DNA of 64,000 nucleotides from the NCBI RefSeq assembly GCF_015207705.1, contig NZ_JADEWI010000025.1:1-64000 (forward strand), given 5' to 3'. Below, one piece after another: positions 1 to 7,691 of the stretch (position 1 is its first letter; each line of letters starts with the position of its first letter). Both the position numbers and the translations under genes were made by a program. The notes below the pieces were generated by a model. The model had not been told where the DNA came from, searched no databases, and saw only the letters and a program-made list of their open reading frames with translations. This stretch comes from Nostoc sp. LEGE 06077 (GTDB lineage Bacteria > Cyanobacteriota > Cyanobacteriia > Cyanobacteriales > Nostocaceae).

Positions 1-120
1 TGTGTCACTGATGTGAGACAGAATTGACTGTAGGTTGTTCATGGGTAGTTTGGTTGCATAGCATCAAGAGCTATGTTAGCGTACCTCATCCGCTAACTAC
101 TCTCCCACACCTTTTTTCCT

Positions 121-1170
121 TCACCCGCGATATTCAATTTCGGTCGGTTCTCCAGCTAAATGTTGTACCATCATTTGAGCAACGCGATCGCGATCAGCTG
201 GATATACCGCATCCATCCACGATAGCGGCTGTGCATACAAACTTTGGCGAGAAAGACCCCAAATTTCCTCATAAGCCGGATTAACATACAAAAATTGCCC
301 TGTTTGGGAGTCTTTCCACCAAATCAGAGATTGAATATTGTCGACAAAATGATGAAATTTCGCCTCGCTTTCCCTTAATGCGGCTTCTTTTTGTTCGCAA
401 TAAAGCTTTTCTTTATTGTGCCAGCTTTCCTCAGCTTGCTGGTATTCCCATATTTTCTGTTGCAACAGCTTATTTTCTGCCACTATTTTTTCTAATTCAT
501 CATGAGTTTGGTACAGTTTTTCTTCTACCATCTGAAGTTTTTTACGAGTTTGTTCAAGTTCTTGATGAATTGATATGAAAGTAGGTAATTTGGATTCTCT
601 TTCTGGCTGGCGATGATGAATAGAACAACTTATGCCATTGGTTGTTCGATAATTATTTTGTGGTTGCTGTAAAGCTGTTTTGATCCTAACTATTGTGTCA
701 CGCTTAAAAGCTTGCAGTAAAACACTAGCAGTAAGAATTCCTGTTAATTTTTCTTGGTGATCCACAATTGGCAAATAACTAATTTGATAGTGACGCAACA
801 GTGACCAAGCTATGAATATATCTTTTGCATAGCTTTTGCTGAGAGTGATCAATGCTGTCACCATCACTTCAGATACTTTTCTCTGGGTAATATCTACTCC
901 AGCCGCAATAATGTTTACTATATCTTTTGCCGTGATTATCCCCAACAAATATCCAGAATCGACGACCAAGACACAACTATTTTCTTGCTGATTATAGATG
1001 TCCAGCTTTAAATATCTACTTAAGCTAGGTAGAGATAAATTTTGAGTTTTTTTCTGACTCATCAAAACAATAGCATCGACTATGTAGCTATCAGGGCTAA
1101 TAGTTAAAGGATAATGATTAATCAGATGATTTAAATTCGGACAATTAATTAGCTGCTCTTGTAGTCGCAT
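121..1170 (-). CDS. CBS-pair / coiled-coil / PAS sensory protein, no kinase domain
   Basis: The 349-residue product has two CBS-type segments at about residues 20-75 and 95-150 (seen in stretches such as SGYLLGIITAKDIV and KLTGILTASVLLQAF). A long charged coiled coil follows at about 205-265, then the first two thirds of a PAS domain from about 270 (WWKDSQTGQFLYVNPAYEEIWG). CBS pairs usually bind adenosyl ligands and PAS domains sense small molecules or redox state, so this is a cytoplasmic sensory module. The reading frame stops at EIEYRG, where PAS domains normally continue, and no kinase, GGDEF or output domain follows. I found no continuation in the other minus-strand frames of the first 120 bases. 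It is either a truncated hybrid kinase or a stand-alone sensor. The start at 1170 is the only good ATG. Confidence 0.7.
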   Translation of the reverse strand: MRLQEQLINCPNLNHLINHYPLTISPDSYIVDAIVLMSQKKTQNLSLPSLSRYLKLDIYNQQENSCVLVVDSGYLLGIITAKDIVNIIAAGVDITQRKVSEVMVTALITLSKSYAKDIFIAWSLLRHYQISYLPIVDHQEKLTGILTASVLLQAFKRDTIVRIKTALQQPQNNYRTTNGISCSIHHRQPERESKLPTFISIHQELEQTRKKLQMVEEKLYQTHDELEKIVAENKLLQQKIWEYQQAEESWHNKEKLYCEQKEAALRESEAKFHHFVDNIQSLIWWKDSQTGQFLYVNPAYEEIWGLSRQSLYAQPLSWMDAVYPADRDRVAQMMVQHLAGEPTEIEYRG

Positions 1171-1941
1171 AGTTAATTAGTCTATTTAATGTATGTTCTT
1201 GACTTCAGAACAAGGTAGTGGATGAAAACCACAGTAAATGAAAGATGAATATCATTTATTAAAAATTAATAGAGCCTTATACAAAATTAACTGCAAAAAT
1301 GGAATTTTTTGCTTCAAGGCAATGTTTCTCTAGTCTTAGACTAATTATCTAATGGGGGTATTCAAACTCATTCTATTGTTAAATGCTGGATAGATGATCC
1401 ATTGAGTCAAAAAATAAATTGTACGTATTGTCAGTGTAAAACTGCTTGAGTCACTCACCATGTAACTTTTTATTCTTCTGTTTAAATGAGTAAACTTATT
1501 AACCATGCTAGTTTTTAAACATTTTCCCAATATCAAAATCAGTAATTATGTTTTTAAAGCTACACAATATAGGCAGTAATCAATTTGGAGAAAATATTAA
1601 TTTTTCTTATTTACTGCTTAATTAAAAAAGATCCAGCCATATTGATCAGTTTGTGGAATAAAATTGCCAAAATGGCAAGTAAAAAACCAGTTTGCCGAAA
1701 TTGAGATTAGCTGAGGTGCGTTCAATTTGTAAATTCTCTGGTTAAGATTGTCATGAGTCATTTCTCTCTAGTTTAGTAATTTAAGTTAAATAAAGTAAAG
1801 TTTAAGTTTTACTTATTTTTGCTGTGATGGCTCTCGATAATGATATTTTAGTTTTTCAGATAAAAAAGTAAAATCAAAATAATTTGTCAAATAAATTACA
1901 ACTAAATCTGTAAAAAGACTAAAGACACGGAGGAAAATTTT
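1171..1941. other. AT-rich intergenic region
   Basis: About 770 bases between divergently transcribed genes. The sequence is AT-rich and low in complexity. One 63-codon minus-strand reading frame (1345-1536) has no ribosome binding site or family resemblance. Promoters for both flanking genes presumably lie here, but I could not assign any with confidence. Confidence 0.5.
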
Positions 1942-2268
1942 ATGGATTTTCAAGATTTTCTCAGACATAAATTTACTCATGTGGCAATGGGCGAATTTCA
2001 GCCTGGTAAATTTGAAGTTGCTAAAAAACTTTATGAAGAAGCTGTATTAACCTATACAACAGGTTTCAAAGGAGCCTATCTTTTACAAGAACCAGGAACT
2101 GACAGAGGCATATCTATAATTTTTTGGGAGAGTGTAGAAGATATGGAGGCTAATCAAAATGAAGTTTATCAACACATTTTGAAAAAGATGATGCCTTTAT
2201 TTGTCGAGCCACCAAAGACGATAGTCTATGAACTAGTTTGTGAAATTAACCCGAAAGATGAAGTGTGA
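1942..2268 (+). CDS. small ABM-like (dimeric alpha-beta barrel) protein
   Basis: This 108-residue soluble protein has a good ribosome binding site (GGAGG, about 8 bases before the ATG). The pattern of a predicted beta strand, a helix with KLYEEAVLTYT, a strand with GAYLLQE, the ISIIFWESVEDMEAN segment and a final strand (TIVYELVCEI) resembles the dimeric alpha-beta barrel fold of antibiotic-biosynthesis-monooxygenase-like proteins. Members include heme-degrading enzymes, quinol monooxygenases and stress proteins with no known activity. I see no residue that fixes the substrate. The gene stands alone, upstream of the photolyase and separated from it by 160 bases with no strong terminator. The fold assignment is an inference. 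Confidence 0.6.
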   Translation: MDFQDFLRHKFTHVAMGEFQPGKFEVAKKLYEEAVLTYTTGFKGAYLLQEPGTDRGISIIFWESVEDMEANQNEVYQHILKKMMPLFVEPPKTIVYELVCEINPKDEV

Positions 2269-2431
2269 AGTGAGAAATTTCAACTTTTAGTGTAGCGGGG
2301 CGTTGAGCAGCGTGCTGAGTTAAAAATACTACTCTCGAATCTCTCTTTCCGACCTACTGCTTGATATAGTTCATCAAGGCTACTTACTGCTAGGATTTAG
2401 CATAGTACAAGTGAACTGTAATAGGTATGGA

Positions 2432-3871
2432 ATGTCTGAGTTAATTCTATTTTGGCATCGTCGGGACTTACGCATTTCTGATAATACCGGACTAGCTGCG
2501 GCAAGGAGGCAAAGTCCGAAAGTGGTGGGTGTATTTTGTCTTGATCGCAATATTCTTGAACGTGATGATGTTGCGCCTGTCAGAGTAAAATACATGATTG
2601 GCTGTTTACAGGCATTACAAGAGCGATATGCCCAAATTGGTAGCCAATTGCTGATTCTCTATGCTGATCCTCTGCAAGCAATTCCCGCTTTGGCTAAAGC
2701 TTTGAATGCCAAAGCTGTGTTTTGGAATTGGGATGTAGAACCATATTCTCAAGTACGCGATCGCACTATAATTGACGCACTCAAAGAGAAAGGCATTGAG
2801 TTTCTCACCGAAAATTGGGATCAAATCCTCCACTCTCCAGATGAAATTCGCACAGGTAGCAATTCGCCTTACACGGTTTATACCCCTTTTTGGAAAAATT
2901 GGATTAGCAAACCAAAAGCGCCACTAGTAGAAACCTTACAAACCGCTGAAGGATTAACACCAGCCGAACAAGAAATAGCCAAAAACACAGGTGCAATTCC
3001 CTTACCCAGTGCCAAAGATTTAGGATTTATCTGGGATGCTGAGTTAATTTTGCCCCCAGGCGAAATCGCCGCCCAAACAAGGTTAGAAAAGTTTACCTAT
3101 AAAGCTATTACCGAATATCAAGAACAGCGCAACTTCCCCGCCACAGATGGTACATCGCAACTAAGTGCCGCTTTGAAATTTGGCGCAATTGGGATTCGTC
3201 ATGTTTGGCAAGCCACAACACAAGCACAAGAAGATAGCCGCAGTGAAGAAGCAACCACTGGTATCCGTACTTGGCAACAAGAACTAGCATGGCGCGAATT
3301 TTATCAACACGCCATGTATAATTTCCCCGAATTAGCTGAAGGTGCTTATCGTGATGTCTTCAAAAACTTTCCTTGGGAAACCAACGACGTACACTTCCAG
3401 GCTTGGTGCGAAGGTAGAACAGGCTACCCCATCGTAGATGCAGCCATGCGGCAATTAAATGAAATCGGTTGGATGCACAACCGTTGTCGGATGATTGTTG
3501 CTAGTTTCCTCACCAAAGACTTGCTAATTAGTCCGCAATTAGGCGAAAAATACTTTATGCAAAAGCTAATTGACGGTGATTTATCAGCCAATAATGGCGG
3601 TTGGCAATGGAGTGCATCAAGTGGGATGGATGCTAAACCTGTGCGAATTTTTAATCCGGCTAGTCAAGCACAAAAATTTGATCTAGATGGCGAATACATC
3701 CGCCAATGGCTGCCAGAATTAAGATCTATAGATACTGAATATTTAGTAACTGGGAAAATTACGCCTTTAGAGCGTTGCGCTGTTGGCTACCCTGAACCAA
3801 TCGTTGATCATAAACAGCGGCAACAGCAATTTAAACAGCTTTATCAACAGCAGAAAGAAGCAATTAGGTAG
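2432..3871 (+). CDS. phr: deoxyribodipyrimidine photolyase (class I CPD photolyase)
   Basis: The 479-residue flavoprotein of the photolyase/cryptochrome family repairs UV-induced cyclobutane pyrimidine dimers using blue light. The N-terminal alpha/beta antenna domain begins [17 protein letters not shown]. The C-terminal FAD domain shows the family hallmarks [44 protein letters not shown], a [16 protein letters not shown] stretch and [13 protein letters not shown]. The length is normal. The frame opens at a GTG at 2411, but the ATG at 2432 gives the usual start just before the first beta strand. Class I enzymes of cyanobacteria commonly use an 8-HDF-type antenna; that is family knowledge, not read here. 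Confidence 0.95.
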   Translation: MSELILFWHRRDLRISDNTGLAAARRQSPKVVGVFCLDRNILERDDVAPVRVKYMIGCLQALQERYAQIGSQLLILYADPLQAIPALAKALNAKAVFWNWDVEPYSQVRDRTIIDALKEKGIEFLTENWDQILHSPDEIRTGSNSPYTVYTPFWKNWISKPKAPLVETLQTAEGLTPAEQEIAKNTGAIPLPSAKDLGFIWDAELILPPGEIAAQTRLEKFTYKAITEYQEQRNFPATDGTSQLSAALKFGAIGIRHVWQATTQAQEDSRSEEATTGIRTWQQELAWREFYQHAMYNFPELAEGAYRDVFKNFPWETNDVHFQAWCEGRTGYPIVDAAMRQLNEIGWMHNRCRMIVASFLTKDLLISPQLGEKYFMQKLIDGDLSANNGGWQWSASSGMDAKPVRIFNPASQAQKFDLDGEYIRQWLPELRSIDTEYLVTGKITPLERCAVGYPEPIVDHKQRQQQFKQLYQQQKEAIR

Positions 3872-3944
3872 ATTGGTAGAAATAAAGTTGACTATAGCAA
3901 TCCTAAATGAGTTGTGAACAATCTTCTTTTTAACGAACTGCAAA

Positions 3945-4045
3945 GAGCGATCGCATAGACGCGATAGCGGCTACTCTACCCTTCGGGAACGGCTTCGTCG
4001 AACGAGAACGCCTGACGGCGAACCCGCAGAGTAGGACACGAAGAA
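3945..4045. repeat. GC-rich palindromic intergenic repeat cluster
   Basis: This is a patch of dispersed cyanobacterial repeat sequence: a HIP1-like GCGATCGC, then CTTCGGGAACGGCTTCGTCG and complementary segments around an AGAGTAG direct/inverted pair (near 3973 and 4029). It stands out from the AT-rich flanks and carries no reading frame. Similar GC-rich fragments recur at 17900-18050 and 51640-51700. Confidence 0.55.
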
Positions 4046-4144
4046 GGATAATAAAGAGAGTAAAATGAATTTCACGAATGATTTAAGATTGCTATAACTC
4101 AGGTTTTTATTTGTTATTAGTCATTTTTCATTGGTAAAAATATA

Positions 4145-4176
4145 ATAGCGTTAGCCTAATTTGAGACTAACGCTAT
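4145..4176. terminator. bidirectional hairpin terminator
   Basis: There is a perfect 10-bp stem, ATAGCGTTAG (4145-4154) and CTAACGCTAT (4167-4176), with a 12-base loop. It is followed by CTTTTT on the plus strand and by TATATTTTT on the minus strand. It lies between the convergent photolyase and GlsB/YeaQ genes and fits a shared Rho-independent terminator. Confidence 0.75.
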
Positions 4177-4254
4177 CTTTTTAAATAAATTCAGGGATAA
4201 AATATTAACGAATGCTCCCTGAAGCTTATCATAAATTAAACCAAAATAAATCAA

Positions 4255-4527
4255 TTAAACAGTACTACGACGAGTTAGCAAGTTCCACAAGAAGACGGCG
4301 ACAATAGCACCTAAAACCGCTACTAAAATACCAGGGATGCTAAGAGTAGGGGCTGCTAGTGCAAAATTCCCCGTACTGAAGAATACTCCTAAGCTACCAC
4401 CAACAAATGCGCCAATAATTCCTAACAAAATTGTTCCTAAAATGCCGCCACCTTGATGACCAGGGTAGATAGCTTTAGCAATAGCACCAGCAATTAAACC
4501 TAAGACAATCCAAGCAAGAATGTTCAT
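4255..4527 (-). CDS. GlsB/YeaQ/YmgE family stress-response membrane protein
   Basis: This is a 90-residue, three-helix inner-membrane protein of the transglycosylase-associated family. The first helix is MNILAWIVLGLIAGAIAKAI, the glycine-rich second segment is GGGILGTILLGIIGAFVGG, and the third is GILVAVLGAIVAVFLWNLL, ending in a short basic tail. Family members are small stress-induced membrane proteins whose biochemical role is not settled. It is a single-gene unit with a hairpin terminator about 80 bases downstream. The length is typical. Confidence 0.9.
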   Translation of the reverse strand: MNILAWIVLGLIAGAIAKAIYPGHQGGGILGTILLGIIGAFVGGSLGVFFSTGNFALAAPTLSIPGILVAVLGAIVAVFLWNLLTRRSTV

Positions 4528-4694
4528 TTGTTTTTTCTAGTTAATTTTCTCTCTGACAATTACAGATTAGCAAGTTTAAGATAGGCAGCCAATCTATCAT
4601 CAGCATTAATTATGTTTAGCCTGAAGAGGTAGTTAAATTGTTCTGATTCCTTTGGGCATATACCGAAATCAAGATAGGTAAAAACTCAAGAAAA

Positions 4695-4723
4695 AGCCCA
4701 TAGCTGCTGTGAAACTATGGGCT
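4695..4723 (-). terminator. hairpin with T-tract on the minus strand; rest of 4528-4930 without genes
   Basis: AGCCCATAG (4695-4703) pairs perfectly with CTATGGGCT (4715-4723). On the minus strand the stem is followed by a TTTTTCTTG tract. No minus-strand gene ends just upstream, so it may end an unannotated short transcript. A weaker hairpin (AGAGG/CCTCT) lies near 4833-4855. I see no gene in 4528-4930. Confidence 0.5.
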
Positions 4724-4930
4724 GATTAATTCATTGCTTGGTAATTGCAGTATAGGCATTTATAATTAGCTCTATCCTCTACTAGAAGAATTAGGCTGAA
4801 ATGAGAATTATGAAGATTATTAACAAGAAAAAGAGGAATTTATTTCCACCTCTGGTAGAGTGTAACCATCAATTACCCACATAGGATCAATACAGTCAGA
4901 CCCAAGCACAATTTCAGCATATTTCAATTT

Positions 4931-5143
4931 ATGACATTTAATTACAGATGGAAAAATGGCGCTCGACCAAATCGGGATGAAGCAATTAGACACAAATATT
5001 TGTTAGATGAAACCCAGTTTGAAAATGATCAAGACCGACAATTAGCAGAGGATTCTGCCAGGCGGTTATTGGGTGTACCTTTACCCACGTTAGATGAAGA
5101 TAAATCAGTATTGCCTCAAGCTGACCCAGATAAAAAAGTATAA
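4931..5143 (+). CDS. small hydrophilic hypothetical protein
   Basis: This 70-codon frame encodes a highly charged soluble protein (FNYRWKNGARPNRDEAIRHK at the N-terminus, then an acidic helix with FENDQDRQLAEDSARRLLG and a Pro/Asp-rich tail). I do not recognise the family. In favour of a real gene are the coherent codon usage and a bidirectional terminator 78 bases after the stop. Against it, I see no clear ribosome binding site before the ATG. No transmembrane segment or signal peptide is present. Confidence 0.5.
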   Translation: MTFNYRWKNGARPNRDEAIRHKYLLDETQFENDQDRQLAEDSARRLLGVPLPTLDEDKSVLPQADPDKKV

Positions 5144-5220
5144 ATGACCTTGATGCTGGAATATTGGGAAGTTATTCCGAATCAAAATTAAAGCGATCGC
5201 TCGAAAATACAATTTAAAGA

Positions 5221-5259
5221 TATAGGGGTGTAAGTGTTCAAAACCTTTACACCCCTATA
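5221..5259. terminator. bidirectional hairpin terminator between 4931-5143 and pyrE
   Basis: ATAGGGGTGTAA (5222-5233) pairs perfectly with TTACACCCCTAT (5247-5258) around a 13-base loop. TTTCT follows on the plus strand and an A/T-rich tract follows on the minus strand. It sits between two convergent genes. Confidence 0.75.
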
Positions 5260-5311
5260 TTTCTACAGCCAAAAGCTTCTTTTCTCAATGTTTGACGGTT
5301 AACTTAGTGGC

Positions 5312-5932
5312 TTAACCCGCTAATTCCCGATACCTTTGTTGAACCTCTTCAATTTCAAACAACGCTTCAAACTTTAAACCAACAGACTGGTAAAGTTCTG
5401 CGCCTCCTTGCTTGCGGTCTACTAGTCCAATTACTTGTTCAACGATATATCCTGCATCTTTCAGGCGATTTACCGCTTTTAGGGCAGACTGACCAGTTGT
5501 CACCACATCTTCCAAAACAACGATTTTTGTACCTTCTGGTAAAGTGGGGCCTTCAATATAAGCTTTCGTTCCGTAACCTTTGGCTTCTTTGCGGATAATT
5601 AGTGCTGGGATGGGGCGGTTTTCATAAACAGAAACCACGCTGACTGCTGTCACAATTGGATCTGCACCTAATGTTAAACCTGCCACAGCTTGAGTATCCG
5701 CAGGTAGTAAGGGAAATAATAAACGCCCAATAGCTAAAGCACCTTGAGGATGGAGAGTCACCTGGGTTTTATTGATGTAATAAGAACTACGCAGCCCTGA
5801 AGCCAGCACAAAATCACCTTCTTGATAGGCGAGTTGGCAAAACAAATCTAATAGCTTGTGGCGCAAAGTAGCTAAGTCAGCAGTGGCTGACCAAATATCA
5901 GCCTGGGTAAGGGTTTCAGTAGAATGCGTCAT
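5312..5932 (-). CDS. pyrE: orotate phosphoribosyltransferase
   Basis: This enzyme joins orotate and PRPP to give orotidine 5'-phosphate in de novo pyrimidine synthesis. The 206-residue protein has the type I PRTase PRPP-binding loop VVLEDVVTTGQSALKAV, the upstream IIRKEAKGYGTKAYIEG flexible-loop region, and the N-terminal orotate-binding stretch ASGLRSSYYINK. The usual length is 190-215 residues. It is transcribed alone on the minus strand, and a hairpin terminator lies 53 bases beyond its stop. Confidence 0.95.
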   Translation of the reverse strand: MTHSTETLTQADIWSATADLATLRHKLLDLFCQLAYQEGDFVLASGLRSSYYINKTQVTLHPQGALAIGRLLFPLLPADTQAVAGLTLGADPIVTAVSVVSVYENRPIPALIIRKEAKGYGTKAYIEGPTLPEGTKIVVLEDVVTTGQSALKAVNRLKDAGYIVEQVIGLVDRKQGGAELYQSVGLKFEALFEIEEVQQRYRELAG

Positions 5933-6033
5933 TACAAATGATTATCAGTTGTGCTACACCAAAGGTTGAACTCATCAGAGTTCTGCAATTAAGCATAAGT
6001 TAAGATTTGCTCAAAATTGAGGAGTTAAGCAAG

Positions 6034-6450
6034 ATGGGTATAAAGTTTAAACCCTTTGGTGGTTTTTTTGTGCTTTTAGCTACAGGGTTGATTGTTCCCT
6101 CTGTGGCATCTGCTGAGACAGCAACACCCAATTATGAAACAGCTAATGAAGCATTTGAGCGAGCTTATTTCCGTCACGATCGCAATTTTTACGAAAATAA
6201 CACTCCCAAGCGCCAACTACAAAATTTTCTGGGTAATGGTTCCGGTTTCAAGGATTCTTTTCCAGAGAATGAAATAGCCCGTGATGCTGAATTGATGAAC
6301 ACACTCTATCGTGATGTTATGACTCAGCAAGTCGGTAATGACCCTTATCTACGCACACCAGATTTACCCAATCCTTATGATACTTCTTTACTTGCATCCC
6401 CTCGCTTAAATAGTAACAAGCTCAAAGTCGGTACAGAATTCCGCTTTTAG
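6034..6450 (+). CDS. secreted small hypothetical protein
   Basis: The open frame begins at a TTG at 6007, but GAGGAG at 6018-6023 precedes the ATG at 6034 at a workable distance, giving 138 residues. The N-terminus is a classical signal peptide: basic GIKFKPFG, a hydrophobic core FFVLLATGLIVPSV, and an ASA-E cleavage site. The mature part (about 110 residues) is rich in Asn, Asp and aromatic residues, with segments such as ANEAFERAYFRHDRNFYEN and MNTLYRDVMTQQVGNDPYLR. It ends LKVGTEFRF, and a C-terminal Phe is reminiscent of outer-membrane-associated proteins. I do not know a function; it is probably periplasmic or outer-membrane associated. Confidence 0.75.
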   Translation: MGIKFKPFGGFFVLLATGLIVPSVASAETATPNYETANEAFERAYFRHDRNFYENNTPKRQLQNFLGNGSGFKDSFPENEIARDAELMNTLYRDVMTQQVGNDPYLRTPDLPNPYDTSLLASPRLNSNKLKVGTEFRF

Positions 6451-6632
6451 AGTGCTGAGTCACCGAACTTTGCTCAACGCGGGGAACCCGCGCACGCAAC
6501 TTCTCGCTGAGTGCTGAGTGGTTAAAAGAAGTGATTAGAAGCTTGTCGAAGTATCACACTCCAATTCAATTCTGAATTCTGACTCCTGAATTCTGAGTGA
6601 TAAAACTTATCACTCAGCACTCAGCACTTAAA
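6451..6632. repeat. intergenic heptamer (GAGTGCT / AGCACTC) repeat patch
   Basis: Copies of GAGTGCTGAGT occur near 6450 and 6509, and the complementary run ACTCAGCACTCAGCACT lies at about 6611-6628. These are the short tandem heptamers seen throughout this window. The opposite orientations could form a hairpin downstream of the secreted-protein gene. Confidence 0.6.
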
Positions 6633-6634
6633 AA

Positions 6635-6707
6635 TCCAGGGTGCAGGAGTTGAACCTGCCTTGGGCGAATTATGAGTTCGCTGCCTCAACCGCTCGGCCA
6701 ACCCTGG
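6635..6707 (-). tRNA. trnI-CAU: tRNA-Ile(CAU), the lysidine-type tRNA-Ile2
   Basis: The complementary strand folds into a standard 73-nt cloverleaf. The acceptor stem is CCAGGGT/ACCCTGG with discriminator A, the D-arm GCC...GGC, the anticodon arm GCGAA-CTCATAA-TTCGC, a five-base variable loop, and the T-arm GCAGG-TTCAACT-CCTGC. The anticodon is CAU. It is not an initiator: position 1-72 is paired C-G and the anticodon stem lacks the three G-C pairs. The loop CUCAUAA, the GGCCGAGCGGUUGAGGC D-arm and the overall layout match my memory of plastid trnI-CAU, in which TilS turns C34 into lysidine to read AUA. Many annotations would call it tRNA-Met. Confidence 0.85.
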
Positions 6708-6897
6708 TCGAATATCAATTTTATCTCAAATTTACTATTTGTCTACCCTTTTATCACAGTTTATCAGATTTTTATACTACATAATTTAATTATGAAATCA
6801 TGCACACTATGATTGATTAAGTTCCTTTAAGGATTGAGGTACATAGCTTCAATGCTCTTAATATAGACCAGCATTCTTCAGCAACAGCTTATCAGCG

Positions 6898-7593
6898 ATG
6901 AAAATAAATTCTACTGTCATACTGACGTTGATTCTGTTAATCCTGATGTTGGGCGCAGGGTCTGTAAGTGCGTTTTTAGGTTTTAATTTGGGAAGCTTGG
7001 CTCTTAAAGGAGTTTCAACCCCAGATGGTCGCCCTACAACCAAATTCGCCAGCGCTAAGACCAATAACTCCCAACAACCAGGAGTAACGTTATTAAAAGA
7101 AGAAGAAATATTAAAAATTGTTAAGTCTCGGATCGATGGTAAGACTAAAGCCGCTAAATCAGAAAAATTGGAAGACGAAGACGAAGATATTAACAACAAA
7201 CAGAAGCCACCAGAAAAGCCGCAGGAAGTAGAAGAAAAACTCCAACCAGGATTTCCGGTGAATGCCGAAAGTGATGGTGTAACGTTTGCAGTGCAATCGG
7301 CGCGTTATTCTGGAGGCGATTTACTTTTAAAAGTCAAAATGCAGAATAAAGGAAAAGATTCTGTACGCTTCTTGTATAGTTTTTTAGATGTGACCGACGA
7401 CAAAGGCAGAACCCTGAGTGCTAGTACAGAAGGTTTACCAGCGGAATTACCTGCAAATGGCCCAACATTTTCAGGTACAGTGATTATTCCTACAGCTTTA
7501 CTGGATGATGTGAATAAAGTATCTCTGTCTCTGACAGATTATCCAGCACAAAAACTCAAGTTAGATGTATCTGACATTCCTGTAGCAAGGTAG
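6898..7593 (+). CDS. membrane-anchored hypothetical protein with extracytoplasmic domain
   Basis: The 231-residue protein starts with one N-terminal hydrophobic helix (STVILTLILLILMLGAGSVS), then a low-complexity charged linker at about residues 75-120 (Lys/Glu-rich with a DEDEDINN run). A beta-rich domain of about 110 residues follows (VTFAVQSARYSGGDLLLKVK, VRFLYSFLDVTDDKGRTLS, FSGTVIIPTALLD). The last part resembles a small immunoglobulin-like fold, comparable to DUF4352-type domains, but I cannot name the family. It is probably anchored to the plasma membrane with the domain in the periplasm. The ribosome binding site is weak. Confidence 0.65.
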   Translation: MKINSTVILTLILLILMLGAGSVSAFLGFNLGSLALKGVSTPDGRPTTKFASAKTNNSQQPGVTLLKEEEILKIVKSRIDGKTKAAKSEKLEDEDEDINNKQKPPEKPQEVEEKLQPGFPVNAESDGVTFAVQSARYSGGDLLLKVKMQNKGKDSVRFLYSFLDVTDDKGRTLSASTEGLPAELPANGPTFSGTVIIPTALLDDVNKVSLSLTDYPAQKLKLDVSDIPVAR

Positions 7594-7603
7594 GGCTGGG
7601 AAG

Positions 7604-7668
7604 TAAAAAGTAAAAAGTAAAAAGGCAAAAGATTCTTTTTACTTTTACCTTTTACCTTTTTACTTTAA
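7604..7668. repeat. inverted heptamer repeat hairpin (AAAAGTA / TACTTTT)
   Basis: Three AAAAAGT-like units face the complementary units TTTTTACTTTTACC and TTTTACTTT, so the 65 bases can fold into a long A/T-rich hairpin directly after a stop codon. An almost identical arrangement occurs at 53408-53475. It probably acts as a terminator built from heptamer repeats. Confidence 0.6.
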
Positions 7669-7691
7669 GTGAATTTACACGAGCTTTGGCA

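Noticed and set aside
1345-1536. 63-codon minus-strand frame
   Set aside because: AT-rich chance frame with no ribosome binding site and no family features.
6635-6707. tRNA-Met reading of the CAU tRNA
   Set aside because: Its D-arm, CUCAUAA loop and paired C1-G72 fit tRNA-Ile2 better than either Met tRNA.
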